A DNA stretch of 41,493 nt from Microbacteriaceae bacterium (GCA_003852775.1 RDDZ01000150.1:1-41493), one strand, 5' to 3'. Positions 8,296 through 16,829 are shown, counted from the stretch's first letter. Numbers and translations are program-made. The notes: generated from the sequence alone by a model not told the origin.

Positions 8296-9660
8296 TTACG
8301 GCAGGGCGAGGCGCTCGCGCACGATCCCGGCGAGCTCGTCGGCGATGCGCTGGGCCTCGTCGTGCTCGCGCGCCTCGACCATGACGCGCACGAGCGGCTC
8401 GGTGCCCGAGGGGCGCAGCAGCACGCGGCCGTCCTCGCCGAGCGCGGCCTCGTGGCGGCGCACGGCCTCGGCGATCGCGTCGTCGTGGAGCGCGTGGTGG
8501 TCGACGCCGCGCACGTTGACGAGTACCTGCGGGTAGACCGTCATGACCGATGCGAGCTCCGCGAGGCTCTTGCCGGTGCGCGCCATCTCGGCCGCGAGCT
8601 GCAGGCCCGTGAGGATGCCGTCGCCCGTCGTGGCGTGCTCGCTGAAGATGATGTGCCCCGACTGCTCGCCGCCGAGCGAGAGACCGCGCTCGCCCATCGC
8701 CTCGAGCACGTAGCGGTCGCCGACGGCGGTCTGCACGATGTCGATGCCGTGCTCGGCCATCGCGACGCGCAGCCCGAGGTTGCTCATCGTCGTGACGGCG
8801 AGGGTGTCGTGGGCGAGGTGGCCGCGGCGCTTGAGCGAGATCGCGAGGATCGCCATGATCTGGTCGCCGTCGATGACGTTGCCGTCGGCGTCGACCGCGA
8901 GGCAGCGGTCCGCATCGCCGTCGTGGGCGATGCCGAGATCGGCACCCGTGAGGCGCACGGTCGCCTGCAGCTTCTCCAGATGCGTCGAACCGACGCCGTC
9001 GTTGATGTTGAGGCCGTCGGGATCGGCACCGATGACGGTCACCTGGGCCCCGGCATCCGTGAACACCTGGGGCGAGACGCCCGCGGCGGCGCCGTGCGCG
9101 GCGTCGATGACGACCTTGAGGCCGTCGAGACGCACGTCGAGGGTGCCGAGGAGATGCAGCAGGTAGCGGTCCTCGGCGTCGGAGAAGCGGCGGATGCGGC
9201 CGACGCCCGCGCCGGTCGGGGCGAGCTTCTGCCGGCCCATCGCGGCCTCGATGCGGTCCTCGACCTCGTCGGGCAGCTTGACGCCGCCGATCGCGAAGAA
9301 CTTGATGCCGTTGTCGGGCGCGGGGTTGTGCGACGCCGAGACCATGACGCCGAAGTCGGCGTCGATGTCGGCGACGAGGAAGGCCGCGGCCGGGGTCGGG
9401 ATGACGCCGGCGTCGAGCACGTCGATGCCCGAGCTCGCGAGCCCGGCGGCGACGGCGGCCGAGATGAACTCGCCCGAAACGCGGGGGTCGCGCGCGAGCA
9501 CGGCGCGGGGACGCCGCCCCTCTCCGCGGACCTGGTCCGCGTGGCGGCCCTGCGTCAGGACGTAGGCGGCTGCCTGAGCGAGGCCGAGGGCCAGATCCGC
9601 GGTGATGACATCACCGTTCGCCAGCCCTCGGACCCCGTCAGTGCCGAAGAGACGCGGCAT
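8296..9660 (-). CDS. glmM: Phosphoglucosamine mutase GlmM
   Basis: GlmM converts glucosamine-6-phosphate to glucosamine-1-phosphate on the way to UDP-GlcNAc. The 454-residue protein begins [15 protein letters not shown] and has the phosphoserine loop SASHNP (active serine S110). The magnesium loop HDGDADR and the C-terminal phosphate-binding [11 protein letters not shown] follow. These motifs with the GTDGVRG start distinguish GlmM from other hexose phosphomutases. ATG 9660 has AGGA eight bases upstream. It follows rpsI by 21 bases, and rplM-rpsI-glmM is a standard actinobacterial order, so wall precursor supply is tied to ribosome production here. Confidence 0.97.
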   Translation of the reverse strand: MPRLFGTDGVRGLANGDVITADLALGLAQAAAYVLTQGRHADQVRGEGRRPRAVLARDPRVSGEFISAAVAAGLASSGIDVLDAGVIPTPAAAFLVADIDADFGVMVSASHNPAPDNGIKFFAIGGVKLPDEVEDRIEAAMGRQKLAPTGAGVGRIRRFSDAEDRYLLHLLGTLDVRLDGLKVVIDAAHGAAAGVSPQVFTDAGAQVTVIGADPDGLNINDGVGSTHLEKLQATVRLTGADLGIAHDGDADRCLAVDADGNVIDGDQIMAILAISLKRRGHLAHDTLAVTTMSNLGLRVAMAEHGIDIVQTAVGDRYVLEAMGERGLSLGGEQSGHIIFSEHATTGDGILTGLQLAAEMARTGKSLAELASVMTVYPQVLVNVRGVDHHALHDDAIAEAVRRHEAALGEDGRVLLRPSGTEPLVRVMVEAREHDEAQRIADELAGIVRERLALP

Positions 9661-9681
9661 GCGCGTGTCCTGTGGGAAGCC

Positions 9682-10170
9682 TTAGCGCTTCGAGAACTGC
9701 GACGCCTTGCGGGCCTTCTTGAGACCGGCCTTCTTGCGCTCGATGACGCGGGCGTCGCGCGAGAGGAAGCCGGCCTTCTTGAGCGCCGGGCGGTTGTTCT
9801 CACGGTCGATCTCGTTGAGCGCACGGGCGATCGCGAGACGCAGGGCGCCCGCCTGACCCGAGGGGCCGCCGCCCGTGATCTTCGCCTTCACGTCGTAGGA
9901 GCCGAGCAGGTCGAGCACCTTGAAGGGGTCGTTGATGAGCTGCTGGTGCAGCTTGTTGGGGAAGTAGTCCTCGAGGGTGCGGCCGTTCACGGTGAACTCG
10001 CCGGCTCCCGGGGTGAGGCGCACGCGGGCGATGGCCTCCTTGCGGCGGCCCACGGCCGCGCCGGAGACGTTGAGCACGGCGCGGGGAGCGCGCGGAGCCT
10101 CGTCAGCGGGCGTCTCGGTCGAGAAGGAGGTGAGAACCTCGTCCGACACGGTGTCTTCGATCTTCGCCAT
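9682..10170 (-). CDS. rpsI: 30S ribosomal protein S9
   Basis: S9 sits in the 30S head with its C-terminal tail reaching the P-site tRNA. The 162-residue protein has the S9 core from about residue 33, with [10 protein letters not shown] at 41-50, and ends [12 protein letters not shown], the conserved tRNA-contacting tail. The first 32 residues are an acidic, Pro/Ala-rich extension typical of actinobacterial S9. ATG 10170 has AAGGA eight bases upstream. It lies 29 bases after rplM. Confidence 0.97.
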   Translation of the reverse strand: MAKIEDTVSDEVLTSFSTETPADEAPRAPRAVLNVSGAAVGRRKEAIARVRLTPGAGEFTVNGRTLEDYFPNKLHQQLINDPFKVLDLLGSYDVKAKITGGGPSGQAGALRLAIARALNEIDRENNRPALKKAGFLSRDARVIERKKAGLKKARKASQFSKR

Positions 10171-10199
10171 CGGTGATGTCCTTGGAAGTCTCTCGGCGC

Positions 10200-10646
10200 T
10201 TACTGCGCGACCTGGGTGAGGGTGTAGGGCTTCGGCTGCTGCGCGGCGTGCGGGTGCTCGGCGCCGGCGTACACCTTCAGCTTCTTGATCTGGGCGCGAC
10301 CCAGCGAGTTCTTCGGCAGCATGCCGCGGATGGCCTTCTCGACCGCGCGGGTCGGGTGCTTCTCGAGCAGCTCCGAGTAAGTGGTGGCCGAGAGGCCGCC
10401 CGGGTAACCCGAGTGGCGGTAGGCCTTCTTCTGCTCGAGCTTCGCACCCGTGAGCGCGACCTTGTCGGCGTTCACGATGATGACGAAGTCGCCCATGTCC
10501 ATGTGGGGGGCGAAGGTGGGCTTGTGCTTGCCGCGGAGGATGGCGGCGGCGTGGCTGGCGAGGCGGCCGAGCACGACGTCGGTGGCGTCGATGACGACCC
10601 ACTCGCGCTTGACATCCGCCGGCGTGGGGCTGAACGTACGCGTCAT
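10200..10646 (-). CDS. rplM: 50S ribosomal protein L13
   Basis: L13 is an early assembly protein of the 50S subunit. The 148-residue product has the conserved [16 protein letters not shown] start and the [13 protein letters not shown] motif near the C-terminus. ATG 10646 has only a weak ribosome site (GAGTCA). The 132-base upstream region carries a candidate promoter and a leader hairpin, so expression may be controlled there. It is the first gene of rplM-rpsI-glmM. Confidence 0.97.
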   Translation of the reverse strand: MTRTFSPTPADVKREWVVIDATDVVLGRLASHAAAILRGKHKPTFAPHMDMGDFVIIVNADKVALTGAKLEQKKAYRHSGYPGGLSATTYSELLEKHPTRAVEKAIRGMLPKNSLGRAQIKKLKVYAGAEHPHAAQQPKPYTLTQVAQ

Positions 10647-10697
10647 GGAATGACTCGATTCTGGTCGGTGGTGTTCGTGAATCCCGCTCCGGTGTGC

Positions 10698-10722
10698 GTT
10701 CCTGCCCCGAAGGAGCCGGAAC
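10698..10722 (-). promoter_or_regulatory. Hairpin in the rplM leader
   Basis: In the RNA sense, GTTCC pairs with GGAAC and, after one G·A mismatch, GCTCC pairs with GGGGC around a TTC loop, placed about 50 bases before the rplM start. Leader hairpins that bind L13 are known in Firmicutes. Whether this one is an L13-binding element is untested. Confidence 0.35.
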
Positions 10723-10775
10723 CCGACGGTGGAGGGCCCAACTGGTCGCCTGCGCGGCGCGCAGACAACCTCAAC

Positions 10776-10805
10776 AGACTAGTCGATGAAGGCTTCCTCA
10801 GGCAA
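10776..10805 (-). promoter_or_regulatory. Candidate rplM-rpsI promoter
   Basis: On the minus strand TTGCCT (10805-10800) and TAGTCT (10781-10776) are separated by 18 bases. The -10 box overlaps the truA stop codon. This predicts a start near 10770 and a leader of about 120 bases. The boxes match sigma-A consensus only partly. Confidence 0.4.
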
Positions 10806-11678
10806 ACCGCGTTTGGCGCGCGTCTGCTCGGCGCGCGCGGCGAGCTCCTCGTCGGGCGGATAGCCGACCTCGACGAGGGTGAGCCCCCGCGCGGGCATGA
10901 CGATGAACTCGCTCGTGCGGCGGCCCTCGTCGCGGATGCCGGCCGCGCGCTCGACGGCGAAGCGCCCCTCCCCCGCGGCGACGCACGCGCCGACGAGGGC
11001 ACGCACCATCGAGTGGCAGAAGGCGTCGGCGCGCACGTGCGCGACGAGCACCCCGTCGTCGTCGCGACGCCAACCGAACTCTTGGAGGGTGCGGATGGTG
11101 GTCGCCCCCTCGCGCGGACGGCAGTAGGCCGCGAAGTCGTGGAGGCCCAGCAGCGAGCGCGCGGCGGCGTCCATCGCCGCGACGTCGAGCTCGGCGGGGT
11201 GCCACAGCGTGAACGCGCGCGTGCGCGGGTCGCGGAGCGCCGCGGCGTCGGCGATGCGGTACTCGTAGCGGCGCCACACCGCCGAGAAGCGCGCGTCGAA
11301 CCCGACGGGGGCCTCCGTCGCGCGCAGGATCTGCACGTCGGCGGCCTGGCCGACGATGCCGTTGATGCGCCGCGCGAGCGAGGCGACCCCGGCTGCGCCC
11401 GCGCCTCGGCCCCGGGGCCGGCGCTCGAGCTGGGCGAGCTGGACGGGGGCGAGGTCGAGGTGGGCGACCTGTCCGACGGCGTGCACCCCGACATCCGTGC
11501 GTCCGGCGACGGTGAGGCGCGGGGGCTCGGCGCCCGTGCGCCCGAAGAGCGTCGCGAGCGCGTCCTCGAGCACGCCCTGCACCGTGCGCAGGCCCGGCTG
11601 GCGCGCCCACCCCGTGAAGTCGGTTCCGTCGTAGGCGAGGTCGAGCCGGATGCGCGTCGGGGCTTCCGGGGTGTCCAC
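10779..11678 (-). CDS. truA: tRNA pseudouridine(38-40) synthase TruA
   Basis: TruA makes pseudouridine at positions 38-40 of the anticodon arm. The 299-residue protein has LDLAYDGTDFTGWARQP at the start, the catalytic motif AGRTDVGVHA with D62, and FCHSMVRALVG, which shapes the active site. An insertion of Arg, Gly and Ala residues (about 86-97, RRPRGRGAGAAG) is longer than in E. coli TruA but occurs in actinobacteria. The start is GTG 11678. Upstream, TAAACT (11690-11685) could be a -10 box for a nearly leaderless message. In relatives truA directly follows rplQ; here an acyltransferase gene on the other strand intervenes. Confidence 0.96.
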   Translation of the reverse strand: MDTPEAPTRIRLDLAYDGTDFTGWARQPGLRTVQGVLEDALATLFGRTGAEPPRLTVAGRTDVGVHAVGQVAHLDLAPVQLAQLERRPRGRGAGAAGVASLARRINGIVGQAADVQILRATEAPVGFDARFSAVWRRYEYRIADAAALRDPRTRAFTLWHPAELDVAAMDAAARSLLGLHDFAAYCRPREGATTIRTLQEFGWRRDDDGVLVAHVRADAFCHSMVRALVGACVAAGEGRFAVERAAGIRDEGRRTSEFIVMPARGLTLVEVGYPPDEELAARAEQTRAKRGLPEEAFID

Positions 11679-11684
11679 GAAGCG

Positions 11685-11694
11685 AGTTTAGGCT
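11685..11694. promoter_or_regulatory. Overlapping divergent -10 candidates for truA and the acyltransferase
   Basis: Minus-strand TAAACT (11690-11685) and plus-strand TAGGCT (11689-11694) overlap by two bases in the 34-base gap between the two start codons. If both are real, the two genes compete for one promoter patch. TANNNT is common by chance and no clear -35 boxes are visible, so this is tentative. Confidence 0.3.
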
Positions 11695-11712
11695 GGAGCG
11701 GGTGACCCGCCG

Positions 11713-13836
11713 ATGACCCCGCCCACGCCCGGACCCGAGGACGAGCGCTCCCGCACGCGCCCGTCCGCTTCCGCGCGCCCGGGCTCGGGCGGCTCAGCGG
11801 CCGTCCAGCGGAAGCCGACGGCGAAGCCGGAGACCCGCCCCGGCTCCAAGCCGCCGGTGCGACCGGGAGCGAAGCCCGCGACCGCCACGGCGTCGCCGAA
11901 GCGGACGGCCTCGCCCCGCACCGCGGATACGGCCCCCGCCCCGCCGCCGGCCTCTGCTTCGGCCGGGCGCACTGCGACCCGCGAGGTGCCCCGCGGCCAC
12001 GTCGCGGGCCTCGACGGCCTGCGCGCGTTCGCCGTCATCGTCGTCGTGCTCTTCCACCTCACCCCGGGCGCCGTGGTCGGCGGCTACCTCGGGGTCGACG
12101 TCTTCTTCGTCGTGAGCGGGTTCATCATCACGCGCCTGCTGCTCGTCGAGCACGAGAGCACGGGGCGCATCCGCCTCGGCGCGTTCTGGCTGCGGCGCGC
12201 ACGTCGCCTGCTCCCCGCGCTCGTGGTGCTGCTGCTCGCGTGCAGCAGCGTCGCGCTGCTCCTCGGCGGGGACGTGCTCGTGGGGATCGGCGCCCAGCTC
12301 GCCACGGCCCTCACCTTCTCGAGCAACTGGTACTTCATCGCGAGCGGGTCCGACTACTTCGCGAGCACGGCGCCCGAGCTGTTCCGCAACCTGTGGTCGC
12401 TCGCCGTCGAGGAGCAGTTCTACCTGCTGTGGCCGCTCGTGCTGCTGCTGGTCGTGCTGCGGCTGCCGCGTGCGGGACGGATCGTCGCGCTCGCGCTCGC
12501 GACGCTCGCCTCCGCCGCCGCGATGGCCGTGCTCCTGACGCCCGGCAACCCGACCTCCGTGTACTACAACACGGGCGCCCACGCCTTCGGCCTCACGATC
12601 GGCGCGCTGCTCGCGGTCGTGAGCCGCTGGTGGTCGCCGCGCGCGCTCGAGTGGCCGCGCGCCGCCCGCCGCTGCCTCGGCGTCGCCGGGGCGCTCGCCT
12701 TCGCGGGGCTCGTCGCGCTCTCGATCCTCATGCCGGGCGAGGAGGACTGGGCCTACCGCGGCGGGCTCCTCGCGGCGGCGGCGATGACGGCGGTGCTCAT
12801 CGCCGCGTTCCTCGTGCCCGGGTCGCCGCTCGCGCGCGCGATCGACGTCGCGCCGCTGCGCTGGATCGGACACCGCAGCTACGGCATCTACCTGTGGCAC
12901 TGGCCCGTCTTCGTGCTGCTCGCGGCGGCCCTCCCCGACTGGACGAGTGAGCCGGCCCTCGCGTGGGCGCTCGGCGGGATCGCGGCGGTCATCACCGTCG
13001 CAGCCGCGGCGCTGAGCTTCCGCTACGTGGAGACGCCCATCCGCCGCGACGGCTTCCGCGCCGCGTGGCGCACCTGGACGGCCGGATGGCGCCCCGCCCG
13101 CCTCGCGACCGTCGGCAGCGCCGCAGCCCTCGTGCTGCTGCTCGTGGGGCTCGCCGGGACGACGAGCGCCGTCATCGTCCAGCCGTGGCAGAGCGACGTC
13201 GCCGACCGCATCCAGGCCGGTCAGGACGCCATCCGCGACACCGCGAGCCCCACGCGGTCACCCGATTCGACGCCCACGAGCGATCCGACGGGACCGCCGC
13301 CGCAGCTCCAGGGCGACCGGATCACGGCCGTCGGCGACTCCGTCATGCTCGCCGCGGTCCCCGAGCTCCAGGCGGCGTTCCCCGGGATCCACATCGACGC
13401 GGCCGTCTCGCGCTCGATGTCGGCGGCGCCCGACATCCTCCGCTCGCTGCGCGACGCGGGGATGCTGCGCCCGACCGTCGTCGTGGCCCTCGGCACCAAC
13501 GGCGCGATCTCGTGGGACACGCTCGTGACCATCCGCGAGATCATCGGGCCCGAGCGCGAGCTCGTGCTCGTGACGGCGCAGGCGCCGCGCGGTTGGATCC
13601 CCGGCGTCAACGAGAAGCTCGTCGCGTTCGCGTGGCAGTACCGCGACGTCGAGCTCGCCGACTGGTACACGGCGATCCAGCCCCACCTCGACGTGCTCGC
13701 GCGCGACCGCGTGCACTTCGGCTCGGCCGGCGCCCGGATCTTCACCGCGACCGTCCAGGAGGCGCTCATGCGCCTCGCCGCGCTCCCGCCGCTGCGCGAC
13801 ACGATCGCGGACGAGTCGCTCCCCCGCCCCGTCTGA
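11713..13836 (+). CDS. OafA/YrhL-type integral membrane acyltransferase with C-terminal SGNH domain
   Basis: The 707-residue protein has three parts. Residues 1-93 form a cytoplasmic, basic Pro/Ala/Lys-rich tail. An acyltransferase-3 domain of about ten membrane segments follows, starting VAGLDGLRAFAV (residue 97 on), with the catalytic-type His of LFHL near residue 114, then RRARRLLPAL, NLWSLAVEEQFYLLWP and YGIYLWHWP. After a further membrane segment comes an extracytoplasmic SGNH hydrolase-like domain with GDS (541-543), GTN (594-596) and DRVHF (D665, H668). Such fusions O-acetylate surface polysaccharide or peptidoglycan by passing an acetyl group across the membrane; the acceptor here is unknown. 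The gene lies opposite to its neighbours, between rplQ and truA. Confidence 0.88.
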   Translation: MTPPTPGPEDERSRTRPSASARPGSGGSAAVQRKPTAKPETRPGSKPPVRPGAKPATATASPKRTASPRTADTAPAPPPASASAGRTATREVPRGHVAGLDGLRAFAVIVVVLFHLTPGAVVGGYLGVDVFFVVSGFIITRLLLVEHESTGRIRLGAFWLRRARRLLPALVVLLLACSSVALLLGGDVLVGIGAQLATALTFSSNWYFIASGSDYFASTAPELFRNLWSLAVEEQFYLLWPLVLLLVVLRLPRAGRIVALALATLASAAAMAVLLTPGNPTSVYYNTGAHAFGLTIGALLAVVSRWWSPRALEWPRAARRCLGVAGALAFAGLVALSILMPGEEDWAYRGGLLAAAAMTAVLIAAFLVPGSPLARAIDVAPLRWIGHRSYGIYLWHWPVFVLLAAALPDWTSEPALAWALGGIAAVITVAAAALSFRYVETPIRRDGFRAAWRTWTAGWRPARLATVGSAAALVLLLVGLAGTTSAVIVQPWQSDVADRIQAGQDAIRDTASPTRSPDSTPTSDPTGPPPQLQGDRITAVGDSVMLAAVPELQAAFPGIHIDAAVSRSMSAAPDILRSLRDAGMLRPTVVVALGTNGAISWDTLVTIREIIGPERELVLVTAQAPRGWIPGVNEKLVAFAWQYRDVELADWYTAIQPHLDVLARDRVHFGSAGARIFTATVQEALMRLAALPPLRDTIADESLPRPV

Positions 13837-13872
13837 CGCACAGCCGCCCCACATCCTCGCGGAGACAGCAGG

Positions 13873-13899
13873 AGGCCCCGCTCGCGATGAGCGGGGCCT
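13873..13899. terminator. Bidirectional terminator hairpin between the acyltransferase gene and rplQ
   Basis: AGGCCCCGCTC (13873-13883) pairs perfectly with GAGCGGGGCCT (13889-13899) across a 5-base loop. It lies between the convergent stops at 13836 and 13922. Only short T-runs flank it, but the 11-bp GC stem at a convergent junction makes a terminator for both strands likely. Confidence 0.7.
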
Positions 13900-13921
13900 T
13901 CTGAACGGCGGATGCGGGGAG

Positions 13922-14494
13922 TTACTTCTCCTCCGACTCCTCGGCGGTCTCCTCGGCAGCGGTCTCCTCGGCAGCGGCCTCGGTGGCCTCCTCGACGGGA
14001 GCCTCGACCTCGGCGGTCTCCTCGACGGCGGCCTCGGTCTCCTCGACCGGGGCCTCCTCGGCGGCGGGCTTCGCCTCCGCCTTCGGGGTCTCCACGCGGG
14101 CGGCCGACTTCTTCGACGAGGCCGGCTTCTTCACGACCGGCTCAAGCACGAGCTCGATGACGGCCATGGGCGCGTTGTCGCCCTTGCGGTTGCCGATCTT
14201 GGTGATGCGGGTGTACCCGCCCTCACGCTCCGCGACGAGCGGCGCGATCTCGGCGAAGAGCTCGTGCACGACCGACTTGTCGCGGATGACCGACAGCACA
14301 CGACGACGCGAGTGCAGGTCGCCGCGCTTCGCGAAGGTGATGAGGCGCTCGGCCACGGGGCGCAGGCGCTTCGCCTTCGTCTCGGTGGTCGTGATGCTCT
14401 TGTGCGTGAAGAGGGCCGCGGCGAGGTTCGCGAGCAGCAGGCGCTCGTGCGCCGGACCGCCACCGAGACGGGGACCCTTGGTGGGCTGGGGCAT
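13922..14494 (-). CDS. rplQ: 50S ribosomal protein L17 with long acidic C-terminal tail
   Basis: L17 binds domain III of 23S rRNA near the exit tunnel. Residues 1-120 are the standard L17 core ([22 protein letters not shown] at the start, [11 protein letters not shown] near its end). Residues 121-190 are an added tail, first Lys/Ser-rich and then almost entirely Glu, Ala, Val and Thr. Bacterial L17 is usually about 120-130 residues, so the tail is about 70 residues extra. Extensions of this kind are frequent in actinobacteria, and their purpose is unknown. The gene follows rpoA by 42 bases. Confidence 0.96.
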   Translation of the reverse strand: MPQPTKGPRLGGGPAHERLLLANLAAALFTHKSITTTETKAKRLRPVAERLITFAKRGDLHSRRRVLSVIRDKSVVHELFAEIAPLVAEREGGYTRITKIGNRKGDNAPMAVIELVLEPVVKKPASSKKSAARVETPKAEAKPAAEEAPVEETEAAVEETAEVEAPVEEATEAAAEETAAEETAEESEEK

Positions 14495-14536
14495 GATCAG
14501 TCGTTCTCCAGAATCAGTTTCGAGTCAGTGCGGGGC

Positions 14537-15526
14537 TCAGACGGTCTCGTCGTCGTATCCGCCGTAGAAGTGCGCGCCGTCGAAGCCGGGCACGCTGTCC
14601 TTGAGCGAGAGGCCGAGCTCGACGAGCTTGTCCTTCACCTCGTCCACGGACTTCTGACCGAAGTTGCGGATGTTCATGAGCTGCGTCTCCGAGAGGGCGA
14701 CGAGCTCGCTGACGGTGTTGATGCCCTCACGCTTGAGGCAGTTGTACGAGCGCACCGAGAGGTCGAGGTCCTCGATGGGCATCGACAGCTCGTTCGAGAG
14801 CACCGCGTCGACCGGGGCGGGCCCGATCTCGATGCCCTCGGCCGCGGTATTGAGCTCGCGGGCGAGGCCGAACAGCTCGACGAGGGTGCGGCCGGCCGAG
14901 GCGAGCGCGTCGCGCGGCGAGATCGCCGGCTTGGTCTCGACGTCGACCACGAGGCGGTCGAAGTCGGTGCGCTCACCCGCACGGGTGGCCTCCACGCGGT
15001 AGGTGACCTTGAGCACGGGCGAGTAGATCGAGTCGACCGGGATCTGGCCGGCCTCCGAGAACTCGCTGCGGTTCTGGGTCGCCGAGACGTAGCCGCGGCC
15101 GCGCTCGATGGTGAGCTCGAGGTCGAACTTGGCCTTGTCGTTGAGCGTGGCGATGACGAGGTCCGGGTTGTGGATCTCCACACCCGCCGGCGCCGAGATG
15201 TCGGCGGCGGTCACCTGGCCCGCGCCGGTCTTGCGCAGGTAGGCGGTGATGGGCTCGTCGTGCTCGCTCGAGACGACCAGGTTCTTGATGTTGAGGACGA
15301 TCTCGACGACGTCCTCCTTGACACCCGGGATGGTGTCGAACTCGTGCTGGATGCCGTCGAGGCGGATGCTCGTGACCGCGGCCCCGGGGATCGAGGAGAG
15401 CAGGGTACGACGCAGCGAGTTGCCGAGCGTGTAACCGAAGCCGGGCTCGAGGGGCTCGATGACGAAGGCGGAGCGGAACTCCGAGATGACCTCTTCAGAG
15501 AGAGTGGGACGCTGTGCGATGAGCAC
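14537..15526 (-). CDS. rpoA: DNA-directed RNA polymerase alpha subunit
   Basis: RpoA is the assembly platform of RNA polymerase, and its C-terminal domain contacts promoter UP elements and activators. The 329-residue protein has the N-terminal dimerisation domain ([25 protein letters not shown]) and the C-terminal domain with [22 protein letters not shown] and [19 protein letters not shown]. The start is GTG 15526 with AAAGGA upstream; a Met codon further upstream at 15568 lacks conserved sequence. In many bacteria rpsD lies between rpsK and rpoA, but here only 143 bases separate them and hold a strong hairpin instead. Confidence 0.97.
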   Translation of the reverse strand: MLIAQRPTLSEEVISEFRSAFVIEPLEPGFGYTLGNSLRRTLLSSIPGAAVTSIRLDGIQHEFDTIPGVKEDVVEIVLNIKNLVVSSEHDEPITAYLRKTGAGQVTAADISAPAGVEIHNPDLVIATLNDKAKFDLELTIERGRGYVSATQNRSEFSEAGQIPVDSIYSPVLKVTYRVEATRAGERTDFDRLVVDVETKPAISPRDALASAGRTLVELFGLARELNTAAEGIEIGPAPVDAVLSNELSMPIEDLDLSVRSYNCLKREGINTVSELVALSETQLMNIRNFGQKSVDEVKDKLVELGLSLKDSVPGFDGAHFYGGYDDETV

Positions 15527-15625
15527 GTGGTTTCCTTTCGGCGAGGGCGTCCGCCATATGACGCCCACGACAGATGCGGCGGGTGGCTGGGCCGCCGTTT
15601 GTTGAGTTGTGGAAAGACGTTGGCG

Positions 15626-15663
15626 CGCTCGGATGACCGGATCAGGACCCGGTCATCCGAGCG
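15626..15663 (-). promoter_or_regulatory. Perfect 15-bp hairpin in the rpsK-rpoA gap
   Basis: CGCTCGGATGACCGG (15626-15640) pairs perfectly with its complement at 15649-15663 around an 8-base loop, starting seven bases past the rpsK stop. No T-run follows in the direction of transcription, so it looks more like an attenuator, processing site or message stabiliser than a full terminator. The remainder of the gap to the rpoA ribosome site shows the 11-mer ACAACTCAACA (minus strand, 15610-15600). Confidence 0.6.
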
Positions 15664-15669
15664 GCGAGA

Positions 15670-16068
15670 TCACACGCGACGACGCTTCGGGGGACGGCAC
15701 CCGTTGTGCGCCTGAGGCGTCACGTCGTTGATGGTGCCGACCTCGAGACCAGCGGCCTGGAGCGAACGGATGGCCGTCTCACGACCCGAGCCCGGGCCCT
15801 TGACGAAGACGTCGACCTTCTTCATGCCGTGCTCCTGCGCCTGGCGGGCAGCCGACTCGGCGGCGAGCTGCGCAGCGTAGGGGGTCGACTTGCGCGAGCC
15901 CTTGAAGCCCACACCACCCGAGGAGGCCCAGCTGATGACGGCACCCGACGGGTCGGTGATGGAGACGATCGTGTTGTTGAACGTCGACTTGATGTGGGCC
16001 TGGCCCACAGCGATGTTCTTCTTCTCCTTGCGACGCGGCTTGCGCGCGGCGGCCTTCGGAGCAGCCAT
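15670..16068 (-). CDS. rpsK: 30S ribosomal protein S11
   Basis: S11 lies on the 30S platform near the mRNA exit. The 132-residue protein has a basic N-terminal tail of about 17 residues, then [46 protein letters not shown] and the C-terminal [17 protein letters not shown], all conserved. The start ATG overlaps the rpsM stop by one base (TAATG). Confidence 0.97.
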   Translation of the reverse strand: MAAPKAAARKPRRKEKKNIAVGQAHIKSTFNNTIVSITDPSGAVISWASSGGVGFKGSRKSTPYAAQLAAESAARQAQEHGMKKVDVFVKGPGSGRETAIRSLQAAGLEVGTINDVTPQAHNGCRPPKRRRV

Positions 16069-16448
16069 TACTTCTTACCTGCCTTCTTCTTGCCGGCCAC
16101 GGTGCGCTTCGGGCCCTTGCGAGTACGTGCGTTGGTCTTGGTGCGCTGACCGCGGACGGGCAGGCCGCGACGGTGGCGGAGGCCCTCGTAGGAGCCGATC
16201 TCGACCTTGCGGCGGATGTCGGCCTGCACCTCACGGCGGAGGTCACCCTCCACCTTGTAGTTGCCCTCGATGAAGTCGCGAAGGGCGACGAGCTGGTCGT
16301 CGGTCAGATCCTTCACGCGGATGTCACCGGAGATCCCGGTCTCCTTGAGGGTCGCGAGCGCGCGAGTGCGGCCCACGCCGTAGATGTACGTCAGGGCGAC
16401 CTCGACGCGCTTCTCGCGCGGGATGTCGACGCCGGCGATACGTGCCAT
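16068..16448 (-). CDS. rpsM: 30S ribosomal protein S13
   Basis: S13 sits in the 30S head and contacts L5 and P-site tRNA. The 126-residue protein begins [26 protein letters not shown] and ends with a basic [25 protein letters not shown] tail, both typical. ATG 16448 has a strong AAGGAG ribosome site. Its long structured upstream gap suggests it starts a new transcription or regulation unit of rpsM-rpsK-rpoA-rplQ. Confidence 0.97.
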   Translation of the reverse strand: MARIAGVDIPREKRVEVALTYIYGVGRTRALATLKETGISGDIRVKDLTDDQLVALRDFIEGNYKVEGDLRREVQADIRRKVEIGSYEGLRHRRGLPVRGQRTKTNARTRKGPKRTVAGKKKAGKK

Positions 16449-16621
16449 GACGGCTTCTCCTTATGGAGTCGATCGGAGGTGTGGAGCGCCGCCGGTGCCC
16501 GGGCCTCCGAACCCGAGGTGTCCCCTCTCGCGAGGTTCTGGCGGTGCTTCTTCTATGTGTTGAGTTGTCGAGTCGCGGGTCTACCGCGGTTGGCAGTATG
16601 TCCGAGGCCCAGAGGGCCTCG
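16449..16621 (-). promoter_or_regulatory. rpsM leader region with tandem small hairpins
   Basis: The region between the rpmJ terminator and rpsM holds CCGAGGCCC paired with GGGCCTCGG (16602-16622, 3-base loop), a weaker CGCGG/CCGCG pair further on, and the 11-mer ACAACTCAACA (minus strand, 16568-16558) that recurs in the rpsK-rpoA gap. These suggest a regulated leader or a promoter region for the rpsM-rpsK-rpoA-rplQ unit. No confident -35/-10 pair was found. Confidence 0.4.
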
Positions 16622-16669
16622 GCGTCAAGGGAAAAAGGTCCGAAAGGACCTTTTTCTTATCCTTGACGC
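16622..16669 (-). terminator. 20-bp terminator-like hairpin containing the rpmJ stop codon
   Basis: GCGTCAAGG (16622-16630) pairs with CCTTGACGC (16661-16669), and GAAAAAGGTCC (16631-16641) pairs with GGACCTTTTTC (16646-16656) around a 4-base loop. All 20 pairs are perfect. The only interruption is a 4-base bulge (16657-16660) that holds the rpmJ stop. On the minus strand the inner GGTCC-GGACC stem is followed by five T, an intrinsic terminator shape; the A-run opposite makes it work in both directions. Confidence 0.75.
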
Positions 16670-16773
16670 TGCTTGTGGCGCGGGTTCGACTTGCAGATGA
16701 CCATCACGCGGCCGTTGCGGCGGATGACCTTGCAGTGGTCGCAGATGGGCTTGACGCTCGGGTTGACCTTCAT
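16657..16773 (-). CDS. rpmJ: 50S ribosomal protein L36
   Basis: L36 is the smallest 50S protein and binds 23S rRNA. Translation gives 38 residues, [14 protein letters not shown] followed by [19 protein letters not shown] and KQRQG. The zinc ligands C11, C14, C27 and H33 are all present, so this is the zinc-binding (C+) form. ATG 16773 has AAGGA just upstream, with short spacing. The last codons and the TAA stop are part of a large hairpin that follows directly. The position between infA and rpsM is standard. Confidence 0.97.
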   Translation of the reverse strand: MKVNPSVKPICDHCKVIRRNGRVMVICKSNPRHKQRQG

Positions 16774-16829
16774 GTTTCCTTCTCGCTGTCCTCGTACCTG
16801 CCGACGGGCAGGCCGTTACTTCTCGAACG

